Positions 26,457-35,794 of a stretch of 64,000 nt of DNA are shown piece by piece; within the stretch, counting starts at the first letter, position 1, and the number at the start of each line of letters is the position of its first letter. The stretch is from Sphingomonas faeni (GTDB lineage Bacteria > Pseudomonadota > Alphaproteobacteria > Sphingomonadales > Sphingomonadaceae). The stretch lies in contig NZ_JALPNF010000003.1 in NCBI RefSeq assembly GCF_023195535.1, forward strand, positions 62,001 to 126,000. Direction: 5' to 3'. The notes beneath the pieces were generated by a model that was not told the origin of the DNA, ran no database searches, and saw only the letters and a program-made list of their open reading frames with translations. The translations under genes and the position numbers were made by a program.

Positions 26457-27194
26457 TCAGATGTCGTTGAGTTCGGCGACGAGATCGTAGGCGTCGCCAC
26501 GGTAATAGGATTGGGTGAATTCGGCGGCCCGGCCATCGCGCAGGAAGCCGCGGCGTTCGATGAACAGGCCGGCATGGCCTGCATCGACGCCGAGCATCTT
26601 GGCATGCTCCGGGCTGAAATGGACTGCGCGCAGGCGTTGCAGCGCGCGGACCGGACGGTTGCCGGCCGCTTCGAGCGCCTCGTACAACGAGTCCTGGACG
26701 GCATCGATCGTCGGCAGGCAGTAGCCGGCGATCGTCGAATATTCGAGCGCCATCGGCGTGTCGTCGGCGTAGCGGATGCGCTGGAACCGGTACACCGCAG
26801 AGCCCGGCGACAGCCCGAGCGACAGCGATTCCTCGGGCGTCACCATGCCGATCGTGCGGCTGACCCACGCGCTGCTCGGCGTGCGACCGCGCGACTGCAT
26901 GTCCTCCGAGAAGGACGACAGCTTCGAGAAGCTCTTCTCGACGCGGGTTGCGACGAACGTCCCTGCGCCGCGCCGGCGGGTGAGCAGGCCTTCCTCGACC
27001 AGCCCGCCGATCGCTTTGCGGACGGTGATGCGCGACACGTCGTATTCTATCGCAAGATCGCGTTCGGCCGGGAGCGCGTCGTCCTTGGCCAGCACGTTGC
27101 GGTTGATCGCATCGCGGATCAACTGCTGAAGCTGGACGTACAACGGCGCGGGATTGCCATCCCGGAACCTGCCAATGCTTGTCGAAAAGGACAT
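26457..27194 (-). CDS. nagR: GntR/HutC-family transcriptional regulator of the nag operon
   Basis: A 245-residue DNA-binding repressor. The winged helix-turn-helix covers about residues 8-75 (PLYVQLQQLIRDAINRN, LPAERDLAIEYDVSRITVRKAI, GLLTRRRGAGTFV). The UTRA ligand domain fills the rest, with RIRYADDTPMALEYSTI and RRGFLRDGRAAEFTQSYYRGDAYDLVAEL. In relatives (NagQ, NagR, DasR, YvoA) the UTRA domain binds GlcNAc-6-P or GlcN-6-P and releases DNA. It heads the nag operon 34 bases before the deaminase, which suggests autoregulation. ATG at 27194 was chosen (GAAAG nearby); ATG at 27227 would add 11 residues. The ligand is inferred from context. Confidence 0.88.
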   Translation of the reverse strand: MSFSTSIGRFRDGNPAPLYVQLQQLIRDAINRNVLAKDDALPAERDLAIEYDVSRITVRKAIGGLVEEGLLTRRRGAGTFVATRVEKSFSKLSSFSEDMQSRGRTPSSAWVSRTIGMVTPEESLSLGLSPGSAVYRFQRIRYADDTPMALEYSTIAGYCLPTIDAVQDSLYEALEAAGNRPVRALQRLRAVHFSPEHAKMLGVDAGHAGLFIERRGFLRDGRAAEFTQSYYRGDAYDLVAELNDI

Positions 27195-27290
27195 GGACGC
27201 GACTTTCAATGGTGTTGGCACGAGCATTGCAAAGCGCGAACCGACAGCAGGGGAATGGGATACGTTATATATTGGTATTGTTCAAGCGGG
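27195..27290 (-). promoter_or_regulatory. Promoter/operator region of the nag operon
   Basis: This 96-base gap between cutC and the regulator gene is AT-rich for this genome. It includes ATTGGTATTG at 27271-27280 on the plus strand, similar to half of the TGGTNTANACCA-type sites bound by NagR/DasR relatives, and a TATAAC-like stretch on the minus strand. No perfect operator is visible; the site call rests on position and partial similarity. Confidence 0.4.
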
Positions 27291-28046
27291 TTACGGATCG
27301 AAGGAATCGAGTACCATCTTCAGGTCGCGGACACGGTGTGCATCGGTGACTCTTCGATGGGGCGCGGTGAACCCGAATTGGCGTTCGCGGGTATCGTCAT
27401 CCGTTTCGGTCGGCGAGAGCGTGGCGCCGCACGACGCATGAACCTCGCGCAGGCCGGCATCGAGGAAGCGGGTCGCATTGCTCGCATCGATGCCGCTGCC
27501 GGGCAGAATGACGATCCGTCCGGCGGCGGCGTGATGGAGCGCCTCCAGCATCCGCACGCCGTCGGCCGCCTTGGGCGCGCCGCCGGAGGTCAGGATCCGA
27601 TCGAAGCCGAGCGCGATCGCGGTCTCGAGTGCTGCGGGAAGGTCCGGGCAGAGGTCGAACGCGCGGTGCAGCGTCAGCGAGAGCGGTGACCCGCGCGCCG
27701 CGCCGTAGGTTCGCGCATGGTCGACGAGGTGCGCCAGAAGAGGGATGTCGAGACTATGATCCGCCGCGCTGGCGCCGATCACGACCCCCGCCAGCCCCGC
27801 GTCAGCCGCCGTGGCGATGTCCGCGGCGATCAATGCGGCTTCGCGGGCGCTGTACCGGAAGCCCCCTTCACGCGGGCGGACGAGCATATGGACAGGGATG
27901 GGCAGGTCGCGTGCTGCGACAATCAGCGAGGGGGTCGGGGTTAATCCGCCGAGCGCCAGCGCCGCGCAGAGCTCGAGGCGGTCGGCGCCCCCCGAAACCG
28001 CCGAATCGACGCCGGTGATGTCGTCGACGCAGATTTCGAGGGTCAT
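27291..28046 (-). CDS. cutC: CutC family protein
   Basis: A 251-residue TIM-barrel protein of the CutC family. Signature blocks are EICVDDITGVDSAVSGGADRLELCAALALGGLTP at the N-terminus, PVHMLVRPREGGFRYS, LTLHRAFDLCPD, and RILTSGGAPKAADG with RIVILPGSGI. CutC was named for copper homeostasis in E. coli, but that role is disputed and no direct enzyme activity is settled. Here it lies directly upstream of the GlcNAc operon on the same strand, with only 63 to 96 bases between, and opposite the glycosidase cluster. This fits a sugar-related rather than a copper-related role, but that is inference. Confidence 0.92.
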   Translation of the reverse strand: MTLEICVDDITGVDSAVSGGADRLELCAALALGGLTPTPSLIVAARDLPIPVHMLVRPREGGFRYSAREAALIAADIATAADAGLAGVVIGASAADHSLDIPLLAHLVDHARTYGAARGSPLSLTLHRAFDLCPDLPAALETAIALGFDRILTSGGAPKAADGVRMLEALHHAAAGRIVILPGSGIDASNATRFLDAGLREVHASCGATLSPTETDDDTRERQFGFTAPHRRVTDAHRVRDLKMVLDSFDP

Positions 28047-28423
28047 TCGCCGGCTTTCGATTGGTCGTAATTTTATTACGTCTGGCCGATCGAGTCGGCG
28101 TGTTCAACGACAAAGTGGCAATCACAAAGCAAGAAAAGGTATTGCGACCATGACCGATCCTGGACGGCCGCCAATCCACCCCGAACGGGTTCGTCACATA
28201 TAAATCCCGATTAAACAGCGACTTAACCGATCGTCGCAAAAGTTCCGCCGCATGGTAACCAAACTGTAATTACCGATGGATTTCGTAATCAAATTGGTTA
28301 TACGATATCCGTACCAGACCGCACATATAGCGACCAAAATAGTACCAGCGGTAAGGGTGGATGTGACGCGGAGTTTCCGGGTCGGGATGACGCCGCGGCG
28401 TCGATTGGGAAGGGGCTTTGACG
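28047..28423. other. 377-base divergent promoter region of the glycan island
   Basis: No gene is seen between cutC (minus) and the carbohydrate receptor gene (plus). The region is AT-rich from 28060 to 28340. It contains a perfect palindrome at 28066-28080 next to cutC, and TTGGTTATACGATATCCG and AGTACCAGCGGTAAG near the receptor, which recall TGGT/ACCA half-sites of GntR-type sugar regulators. It probably carries the promoters for both arms. Confidence 0.5.
28066..28080. promoter_or_regulatory. Palindrome CGTAAT-TTT-ATTACG upstream of cutC
   Basis: A perfect 6-3-6 inverted repeat ending 34 bases before the cutC region and starting 20 bases upstream of its ATG on the minus strand. Its position suits an operator. 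The regulator is not known; the adjacent GntR-type protein is one candidate. Confidence 0.45.
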
Positions 28424-31249
28424 ATGGTTTTCCGTAAGCAGGTTTTGTTGGCGTCGAGCGCGATCACGTTCGGTCTTGCAGGTTCCCTCTTCGCCCCATC
28501 GGCGATGGCGCAGGTCGCGACCACGCCCCCGACGACCACGCCCCCAACGACAACGCCTGCCGGTTCGGATACGCAGAATGGTGTACCCGCCACCGTCGAT
28601 GCCGACCAGGACATCGTCGTCACCGGTATCCGCGGGAGTTTGCGGAGCGCGATTGCGGTTAAGCGTAACGCCAACGCGGTCGTCGACGTGATCTCCGCCG
28701 AGGACATCGGCAAGTTCCCCGATCGCAACGTCGCTGAATCATTGTCGCACATCCCCGGCGTCAGCATCGACCGTCGCTTCGGCGAGGGCGAGAAGGTCGC
28801 AATTCTCGGTACCGATCCTGCGCTGAACCGCATGCTGCTGGATGGCCATGCGCTGGCCTCGGCGGATTGGGGTGGCAACGACAACGATCCGTCGAGCCGC
28901 ACGTTCAACTATTCGCTGCTCGCGCCCGAGCTGGTCGACCGCCTCGAGGTCTACAAGTCGCCCGAGCCGCGGATCGAGGAAGGCAGCCTGGGCGGTACGG
29001 TCATCGTCCGCACGCGTCGCCCGCTCGACCTGAAGGCCAACGCGATCTTCGCTTCGGGCGGCTATTCGTACAATGACCGTTCGGACAAGGGTAATGTCCG
29101 CGGCTCGGGTCTGTACAGCTGGAAGAACAAGGACGAGACGTTCGGCATCCTCGTCGCCGCGACTTACGACAAGCAGAGCCTGACGCGCTCGGGTGTCGAG
29201 TTCTTTGGCTATGACAACGTCGCGGCGAATGCGGACGGCACGCGCAACAGCCCGTTCGTCAACCGTGCGCAGGACGGCACGCTGAGCCTGAAGAGCCCGG
29301 GCGCGACCATCACCGGCGGCACGATCGCCGATCTCTACAACGCGGCGTCGCCGTTCGGGATCAACTATGCGTATTTCCAGCAGACGCGCGAGCGCAAGAG
29401 CGTGTCGGGAACGGTCCAGTATCGTCCGTCGTCCGATCTGACGTTCACGCTCAACGGCCTGCACATCGACGGCAACTACAACAATTCCAGCCAGTCGATG
29501 TACACCATCCCCGGCGCCTGGACCGGCGACGTGTTGCAGTCGGCGACGATCAGCAATGGCGTCGTCACCGGCGCATCGTTCGGTGCCGCGAACAGCCAAT
29601 CCGCACAGCTCGACACGCTGGTACGCAAGACCAAGCTGAAGACCGACAACCTCAACTTCTTCGCCGATTATGAGGGCGATGGTGGTGCCAAGGTGTCGTT
29701 CGCGGGTGGCTGGAGCAAGGCGACCGGCGGGCGTAACCCGGAATATCTGTTCAACGTCCAGACCAAGCTGCCGTACAGCTATGCCTTCACCGACACGACC
29801 GCGACGGTGAACTTCGTCGGCGACCAGACCGATCCGGCGAACTATTTCACCAACCCGAACAACAACCCCGCGCAGATCGAGGGCCGCCCGGTCGTCATCA
29901 ACGGCACGCAGCTGAACGCTGCGCAGATCGGTGGGCTCGACTACAGCGTCACGACCGACCGCGACATCTTCGGCGGCTATGACGCGACGATCCCGGTCTC
30001 GTTCGGGCCGTTCACCGAGATCCTGCTCGGCAGCCGGGTGACCGATCACGTCAACAAGATCGATGCACGCGGCGTCAACACCTACCTGACCAGCTCGCAG
30101 ACGATCGCGCAGCTCGGCGTTCCCGTATCGCTCACGCCGAGCGGCACGTTCGATGGCAGCGGGGGCCTCGGCAACGCCACCAGCTATCTCAATCTGCCCG
30201 AGCAGTCGGTGATCGACATCCTCGCCGGTGCGATCAACAGCCCGCTGGTGACCAAGGTCGGCGCGTCGACCAAGGTCAAGGAGACGGTCATCGCCTCCTA
30301 CGCACAGGCGAATTTCGACCAGGGCGGGTTCCGCGGCAACATCGGTGGGCGTCTGGTCTACACCCGCGATGTGTCGAACTTCGCGACGACGCCAAGCGGG
30401 GTCGTCAACCCGCAGCCGGTGCCGACGCGGACCTCGACCGACTATATGAAGTTCCTGCCGAGCCTCAACATCGCCTATTCGGTCAACCCGCAGGTGATCA
30501 TCCGCGGCGCCGTGGCGCGCGTGATCTCACGGCCGCGCTATCAGGATCTGGCGGCGGCGACGACGCTCAACGACACGACGCTGGATGGCGGCGGCGGCAA
30601 CCCGAACCTGAAGCCGTATGAGTCGACCAACTACGAACTGACCGCGGAATGGTATCCGCGCGCCGGTACGCTGCTCGCGGTCGAGCTGTTCCGTCGCGAT
30701 ATCGAGAACTACATCATCAGCTCGCGCCAGAACGTCGATTACTTCAACGCGCTGCAGAACCGGATCACGACCTACAACGTCAGCCAGCCGATCAACGGCG
30801 CCAAGGCGAAGGTCAACGGCGCGCTCGTCTCGGGCCAGGCGGAGATCTGGGGCGGCTTCGGTCTCCAGGCGAACTATTCGTACCAGGACAGCAGCACTTC
30901 GTCGATCGACGTGACCGGCGCCGAGCTCAACCTGCCGTATCTGTCGAAGCACACGGTCAACATCATCCCGTATTTCGAGAGTGGGCCGTTCCAGGCGCGG
31001 CTGAGCTACAACTACCGCACCGCGTATTTCCGGACGATCGGTCGTCTGGGATCGCGCGAGATGGTGGCACCGTACAACCAGCTCGATTTCTCGGCCGGGT
31101 TCAACATCACGCCGGCGATCACGCTGTCGGTCAACGCGCAGAACCTGCTCGACGCGACCTATCTCCAGTATAATACGACGCGCGATCGTCCGACCGCGTT
31201 CTACAAGAACGGTCGCACCTTTGCGGCATCGGTATCGTTCCGGATGTGA
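28424..31249 (+). CDS. TonB-dependent receptor for carbohydrates (Xanthomonas/Caulobacter type)
   Basis: A 941-residue outer-membrane receptor of the group that imports complex sugars. The signal peptide ends at AMAQ (about residue 29), a Thr/Pro-rich spacer follows, then the TonB box in DIVVTGIRGSLRSAI. DVISAEDIGKFPDRNVAESL is the hallmark of this receptor group, and LNRMLLDGHALASADWGG and EVYKSPEPRIEEGSLGGTV belong to its plug. The barrel ends in FAASVSFRM. The ATG at 28424 has a strong GGAAGGGG site upstream. It leads the glycosidase cluster (the next gene begins 59 bases later), so an N-glycan or oligosaccharide ligand is the best inference. Confidence 0.93.
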   Translation: MVFRKQVLLASSAITFGLAGSLFAPSAMAQVATTPPTTTPPTTTPAGSDTQNGVPATVDADQDIVVTGIRGSLRSAIAVKRNANAVVDVISAEDIGKFPDRNVAESLSHIPGVSIDRRFGEGEKVAILGTDPALNRMLLDGHALASADWGGNDNDPSSRTFNYSLLAPELVDRLEVYKSPEPRIEEGSLGGTVIVRTRRPLDLKANAIFASGGYSYNDRSDKGNVRGSGLYSWKNKDETFGILVAATYDKQSLTRSGVEFFGYDNVAANADGTRNSPFVNRAQDGTLSLKSPGATITGGTIADLYNAASPFGINYAYFQQTRERKSVSGTVQYRPSSDLTFTLNGLHIDGNYNNSSQSMYTIPGAWTGDVLQSATISNGVVTGASFGAANSQSAQLDTLVRKTKLKTDNLNFFADYEGDGGAKVSFAGGWSKATGGRNPEYLFNVQTKLPYSYAFTDTTATVNFVGDQTDPANYFTNPNNNPAQIEGRPVVINGTQLNAAQIGGLDYSVTTDRDIFGGYDATIPVSFGPFTEILLGSRVTDHVNKIDARGVNTYLTSSQTIAQLGVPVSLTPSGTFDGSGGLGNATSYLNLPEQSVIDILAGAINSPLVTKVGASTKVKETVIASYAQANFDQGGFRGNIGGRLVYTRDVSNFATTPSGVVNPQPVPTRTSTDYMKFLPSLNIAYSVNPQVIIRGAVARVISRPRYQDLAAATTLNDTTLDGGGGNPNLKPYESTNYELTAEWYPRAGTLLAVELFRRDIENYIISSRQNVDYFNALQNRITTYNVSQPINGAKAKVNGALVSGQAEIWGGFGLQANYSYQDSSTSSIDVTGAELNLPYLSKHTVNIIPYFESGPFQARLSYNYRTAYFRTIGRLGSREMVAPYNQLDFSAGFNITPAITLSVNAQNLLDATYLQYNTTRDRPTAFYKNGRTFAASVSFRM

Positions 31250-31307
31250 CGTCTGGGCGCGCCGAAAACGGCGCGCCACCCTCCTCGACGGAAGTACGAC
31301 GGCACGC

Positions 31308-33509
31308 ATGATATCGGGATGTATCAGGGCGGGGTTGCGGCGGATCGGACATTACGGTGTCGGGTTCGCCTCGGCCGTCCTGATGCTGGTGCCGCTATCG
31401 GTGCCGCTGCCCGCCGCGGCGGAACAGATCGGCCTCGATGCGGGGTGGAGTTTCTGGTTGGCGAAGGATGCGCCGGCCGACCCGGCGTCGTTGAATCCAG
31501 CGTGGCTGAAAGCCGATCCGGCGGGAGCCGAAAGCGTCGCTGTTCCGCATAGCTGGCCGCTGTTGCGCAGTGCGGGTGCCGAGGGCGTCGGTTGGTATGC
31601 GCGGACGCTCGTGGTGCCCGAGGCGATCGTCTGCAAGCATCTCGAACTGCATTTCGACGCGGTGTTCTACGCCGCGCGGGTGTGGGTGAACGGGACGCTC
31701 GTCGGTAGCCACGAGGGCGGGCATACCGCGTTCGATATCGACGTCTCGAAGGTGTTGAAGCCGGGAGCGAACCGGATCGTCGTGTCTGCCGACGATCGGC
31801 CGGGCTTCGCGACGATTCCGGGTTATGCGATGCGTCTCCAGGGTTCGGGGAACGTCTGGTACGATTGGTGGCATAGCGGCGGGATCACGCGCGACGTTTC
31901 GCTGCGGATTGCCGAGGGCGGGCTGATCCGCCGCCAGCGTATCCGGCAGGTTCTGAAGGCCGACAGCGCGATCGTCACGAGCGGCGTCAGAATCGAGAAT
32001 GTCGACAGCAAGCCCCATGATTTTTCGCTGACGACGAGTGCGATAGATCCCGACGGCCGCTTGGCTGCGCGCGCTTTCGCGGGTGTGACGGTGGCCGCGT
32101 CTTCGGCGGCGATGCCAGACGCTGCGCTGACGATCGCCAAGCCGCAACGGTGGCAGATCGGGGCGGGGAAACTCTATCGGATCGTCGCCGAGTTGCGCGA
32201 CGAGAAGGGTGTGGTGCTCGACCGGCGCGAGGATACCATAGGCCTGCGCACGCTCGCGCTGCGCGACCGGCGGCTGTACGTCAACGACGTCGCGGTGCGC
32301 CTTACCGGCGTGACGCGGCATGAGGATTCGCCGTGGGAGGGTGCCGCGGAAACGCGCGGGACGATCCTGCACGACATGCGCGATCTCGCCGCGCTGCACG
32401 TGACGCTGACGCGGCCGGTGCATTACCCGCAGCCGCAGAGCGTGTTCGACGCGGCGGACCGCGCGGGCATGCTGCTGATCCCCGAGATCCCGATCTGGCA
32501 GATGACCGCGGCGCAGTTGGGCGATCCGCGGCTGCTGGTCCGCGCCAAGGCGATGATGGCCGAGATGATCGCCGAGAGCGGCAATCACCCGAGCGTGCTC
32601 GCGTGGAGCGTGATGAACGAGAGCGAGGCCGCGACGCCGCAGGGGCTCGCGTTCGTGAAGGCGATGAAGGCGCATATCAACGCGATCGATCCCGGCCGGT
32701 TCGTCACCTTCGCGGATTCCGAGATCGCGATCCGGCCGGTCCGCGTGCCCGCACTGGTCGAGGCCGATTTCGTGATGGCCAATGCCTATTTCGGCACCTG
32801 GAGCGGCGCGGCGTCGGGCGTTGGTCCGTGGCTCGACGCGTTCGGCAAAGCCTATCCCGACCGGATGCTGGTGATCTCCGAATTCGGCTGGCCCGGACCG
32901 TTCTCGAAGGACAGCGCGAGCGCCGACGTGGCGCGCACCGAAAACCTCAAGGATCAGCTCGCGGCGTTCGCGAGCCGGCCGTGGGTCGGTGCCGCGATCT
33001 TCTGGAGCTATTCGGATTACCGGTCGAACAAGAACCTCTTCGCGGGGCTTGCGGACGGCTATGTCGATCACGGGCTGGTCGATCCGGATCGCCAGCGTCG
33101 CCCGAGCTATTTCGCGTGGGAGGCCGCCAATCGCGCGGTGTCGGCGACCGTCGACCTGACGATGGCGGGGGAGATGCCGACCGGCTTTACCGCGACCGTC
33201 GCCGGGCCGGCGAAGGATGCGTTGCCGTCCTATCCGCTGATCAGTGCGCGCCTGCACTGGCGCGCGATGGGCGGCGATCGCGTGCTGCTCGGCGAGGGCG
33301 AGGAGGCGCTGCCGGTGATCGCGCCGGGTGGCACGGCGAAGGTTTCCGCATCGTGGGCGGGTCGCCTTTCGCCCGTCACGGTGACGGTCGATATCCTGAC
33401 CGCGGAGGGCGCGCGCGCCGGCGGCGTCGTCCGCGACTATGAACCGTTCAAGGCGGGGTCGGCCGCCTATCCGCCCGATCCTGCGCAATTGCCGAAGGCT
33501 CCTTCATGA
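31308..33509 (+). CDS. Exported GH2-family glycoside hydrolase
   Basis: A 733-residue periplasmic glycosidase. The signal peptide ends near PAAAEQ (about residue 37). Domains in order are a sugar-binding jelly roll (WYARTLVVPEAI, VWVNGTLVGSHEGGHTAF), an Ig-like domain, the TIM barrel and a C-terminal beta domain. In the barrel the acid/base is Glu438 (WSVMNESEA) and the nucleophile Glu525 (VISEFGWPGP). The barrel resembles beta-galactosidase/beta-glucuronidase-type GH2 enzymes rather than the two beta-mannosidases downstream. A beta-galactosidase acting on terminal galactose is one possibility. It overlaps the GH20 gene by 4 bases. Specificity is uncertain. Confidence 0.88.
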   Translation: MISGCIRAGLRRIGHYGVGFASAVLMLVPLSVPLPAAAEQIGLDAGWSFWLAKDAPADPASLNPAWLKADPAGAESVAVPHSWPLLRSAGAEGVGWYARTLVVPEAIVCKHLELHFDAVFYAARVWVNGTLVGSHEGGHTAFDIDVSKVLKPGANRIVVSADDRPGFATIPGYAMRLQGSGNVWYDWWHSGGITRDVSLRIAEGGLIRRQRIRQVLKADSAIVTSGVRIENVDSKPHDFSLTTSAIDPDGRLAARAFAGVTVAASSAAMPDAALTIAKPQRWQIGAGKLYRIVAELRDEKGVVLDRREDTIGLRTLALRDRRLYVNDVAVRLTGVTRHEDSPWEGAAETRGTILHDMRDLAALHVTLTRPVHYPQPQSVFDAADRAGMLLIPEIPIWQMTAAQLGDPRLLVRAKAMMAEMIAESGNHPSVLAWSVMNESEAATPQGLAFVKAMKAHINAIDPGRFVTFADSEIAIRPVRVPALVEADFVMANAYFGTWSGAASGVGPWLDAFGKAYPDRMLVISEFGWPGPFSKDSASADVARTENLKDQLAAFASRPWVGAAIFWSYSDYRSNKNLFAGLADGYVDHGLVDPDRQRRPSYFAWEAANRAVSATVDLTMAGEMPTGFTATVAGPAKDALPSYPLISARLHWRAMGGDRVLLGEGEEALPVIAPGGTAKVSASWAGRLSPVTVTVDILTAEGARAGGVVRDYEPFKAGSAAYPPDPAQLPKAPS

Positions 33510-35794
33510 TCCGTTTCCGCCCGCTCGCATTCGCGCTGTTGATGACGTCCTCCGCGGCGCTGGCCGAGGGCCCGAAGCTGATTCCGATGCCGGCATCGAT
33601 CGAGACTCGGGCGGGGACGCTGACGATCGGCGGAGGGGCAGGGATCGTCGCGACCGATGCGGGGGCGAAGACGGCGGCGCGGTTGCTGGTGCAGCAGGTG
33701 AAGGTCGTACGCGGCCTGACGCTGGCGGGCGACGCGGGCGCCGGGCCGATCCGGTTCGTGCGGGATGCAGGCGTCGCGGGTGACGAAGCCTATGTGCTGA
33801 CCGTCGACACGAACGGCGTGACGATCGCGGCGAGCGGTGATGCGGGCCTCGTCCACGGCGCGATGACGCTGGCGCAGTTGCTCAGCCCCGATGCGGCGAT
33901 CGGCAAGCCGGTCACGCTGGCGGCGATGACGATCCGCGACGCGCCGCGCTTCAAATGGCGCGGGTTGATGATCGATCCGGCGCGGCATTTCGTGCCGATG
34001 GCGACGTTGTACGCGATGGTCGATCAGCTGTCGGCGCAGAAGATGAACGTACTCCATCTCCATCTGACCGACGATCAGGGCTGGCGGATGGAGATCAAGC
34101 GCTATCCCGATCTGACGCGGATCGGCGCCTGGCGCACGCCGCCGTCGAGCGGTGGTGCGCCGGGGCCGAAGGTCGGTGGATTCTATACGCAGACCGAACT
34201 GAAGGCGCTGGTCGCCTATGCGAAGGATCGCGCGATCACGGTGGTCCCGGAGATCGACCTGCCGGGGCATGCGCAAGCGGCGGTGGCGTCCTATCCGGCG
34301 GAGGTCGGCGTGCTCGGCGATCGTCCCGCGGTCAGCCACGACTGGGGCGTGAACCCGTGGCTGTTCAGCCCGGAGGACCGCAGCATGACCTTCATCAAGC
34401 ATGTCCTCGACGAGCTGATGGACGTGTTTCCGTCGCAGTTCATCCATCTCGGTGGCGACGAGGCGGTGAAGGACCAATGGGAGCGGTCGCCCGCGGTGCA
34501 GGCCAAGATGAAGGCGCTCGGGCTGAAGACCGAGATGCAGATGCAGAGCTGGATGATCGACCAGCTCGGCGAGTATCTGGCAAAGCACGGCCGCCGCATG
34601 ATCGGGTGGGACGAGATCCTGGAGGGCGGTTTGCCGCCGTCCGCGTCGGTGATGTCGTGGCGTGGCGAGAAGGGCGCGGTCGAGGCCGCCAATCAGGGCC
34701 ATGACGTGGTGCTCAGCCCCGCGCCGACGCTGTATCTCGACAGCCTGCAGAGCACCCGGAGCGACGAGCCGGCGGGGCGGATCTCGGGCGGCGATGCGAT
34801 CGTCACGCTCGCCGATCTCTACAAATACGAGCCCGAGCCGAAGGGCCTTGCGTCCGACAAGGCGCAGCATGTGCTGGGCGCGCAGATCAACGCGTTCAGC
34901 GAGTATTTCGTGACGCCCGAACAATTGGAGCACGCCACGTTCCCGCGATTGTCGGCGCTGGCCGAGCGGACATGGTCGCCGAAAACCACACAGGACTATG
35001 CAGGCTTCGTCGCGCGGCTGGAACCTCAGATGGGGCGGTATGCGCGGGCCGGAATCGCGGCGGCGGACAGCGCGTTCGCGGTCGACTTCGCGGTGCAGGG
35101 CACGCGCGGCGATGCGCTGCGGGCGCGCAAGGTGCCGGTCACGCTGGCGACGCAGGCGGGGTACGGCACGATCCGCTACACGCTCGACGGCACGGCGCCG
35201 ACTGCGCGGTCGAAGGCCTATGCGTCGCCGCTGTCGCTCAAGCCTGGCGTGGTCGTTCGCGCGGCTGCGTTCACCAGCGACGGGCGCCCGACTGCGGTGC
35301 CGCGGCTGTTCGAGATGAGCCGTGCCGCGCTGTTGCGCCGGTCGAATTCGGAGATGGTCGCGTGCCCGGGCGGATCGCTCAACCTGCGCGTACCGCTGAC
35401 CGCGGAGGCGACCGCGCTGGCACCGGTGTACAACATCAACATCTTCGATTCGTGCACGATGTATCCGGCCGCGCCGCTCGACATGGCGCGCGGCTTCAGC
35501 GTCGATGTCGCGCGGCTCGCCCGGCATTACGGGCTGGCGCACGATGCGAGCAAGCTGGTGCCGCATTATGCGGTGACGATGTACGGCGAACTCGTCGTGC
35601 GCGCGGGCGGCTGCAGGGGGACGATCGCGGCGACCTTCCCGCTGCCCGACCCGGCGACGAGCCCCAACCGCATGACGTTCCGCGGCAAACTTCCCGAGGG
35701 GAAGGGTGACGCCGACCTTTGCCTGCAATTTACCCAGTCGCTCGAGTCACCGATCTACGCGGTGGAATCGATGCCGCTGACGGAGACGAACTGA
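33506..35794 (+). CDS. Beta-N-acetylhexosaminidase, GH20
   Basis: A 762-residue exported exo-enzyme releasing terminal GlcNAc (or GalNAc). The signal peptide ends at ALAEG (about residue 21). The GH20 N-terminal domain is followed by the TIM barrel: FKWRGLMIDPARHFVP, MNVLHLHLTDDQGWRMEIKRYP, and HLGGDEAVK with catalytic pair Asp318-Glu319 (substrate-assisted mechanism). After the barrel comes a chitobiase-type C-terminal domain (RYTLDGTAPTARSKAY). A further region of about 150 residues with several cysteines (VACPGG, DSCTMYP, GGCRG, DLCLQF) follows and is not part of the core family. It is coupled by 4- and 1-base overlaps to its neighbours. Its GlcNAc product feeds the nag operon. Confidence 0.95.
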   Translation: MIRFRPLAFALLMTSSAALAEGPKLIPMPASIETRAGTLTIGGGAGIVATDAGAKTAARLLVQQVKVVRGLTLAGDAGAGPIRFVRDAGVAGDEAYVLTVDTNGVTIAASGDAGLVHGAMTLAQLLSPDAAIGKPVTLAAMTIRDAPRFKWRGLMIDPARHFVPMATLYAMVDQLSAQKMNVLHLHLTDDQGWRMEIKRYPDLTRIGAWRTPPSSGGAPGPKVGGFYTQTELKALVAYAKDRAITVVPEIDLPGHAQAAVASYPAEVGVLGDRPAVSHDWGVNPWLFSPEDRSMTFIKHVLDELMDVFPSQFIHLGGDEAVKDQWERSPAVQAKMKALGLKTEMQMQSWMIDQLGEYLAKHGRRMIGWDEILEGGLPPSASVMSWRGEKGAVEAANQGHDVVLSPAPTLYLDSLQSTRSDEPAGRISGGDAIVTLADLYKYEPEPKGLASDKAQHVLGAQINAFSEYFVTPEQLEHATFPRLSALAERTWSPKTTQDYAGFVARLEPQMGRYARAGIAAADSAFAVDFAVQGTRGDALRARKVPVTLATQAGYGTIRYTLDGTAPTARSKAYASPLSLKPGVVVRAAAFTSDGRPTAVPRLFEMSRAALLRRSNSEMVACPGGSLNLRVPLTAEATALAPVYNINIFDSCTMYPAAPLDMARGFSVDVARLARHYGLAHDASKLVPHYAVTMYGELVVRAGGCRGTIAATFPLPDPATSPNRMTFRGKLPEGKGDADLCLQFTQSLESPIYAVESMPLTETN

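Noticed and set aside
31395..33488. Minus-strand open frame opposite the first GH2 gene
   Set aside because: Arg/His-rich composition with no motifs; it is a shadow of the GH2 coding strand.
33467..35728. Minus-strand 753-codon frame opposite GH20
   Set aside because: Shadow of a gene with clear catalytic motifs on the other strand.
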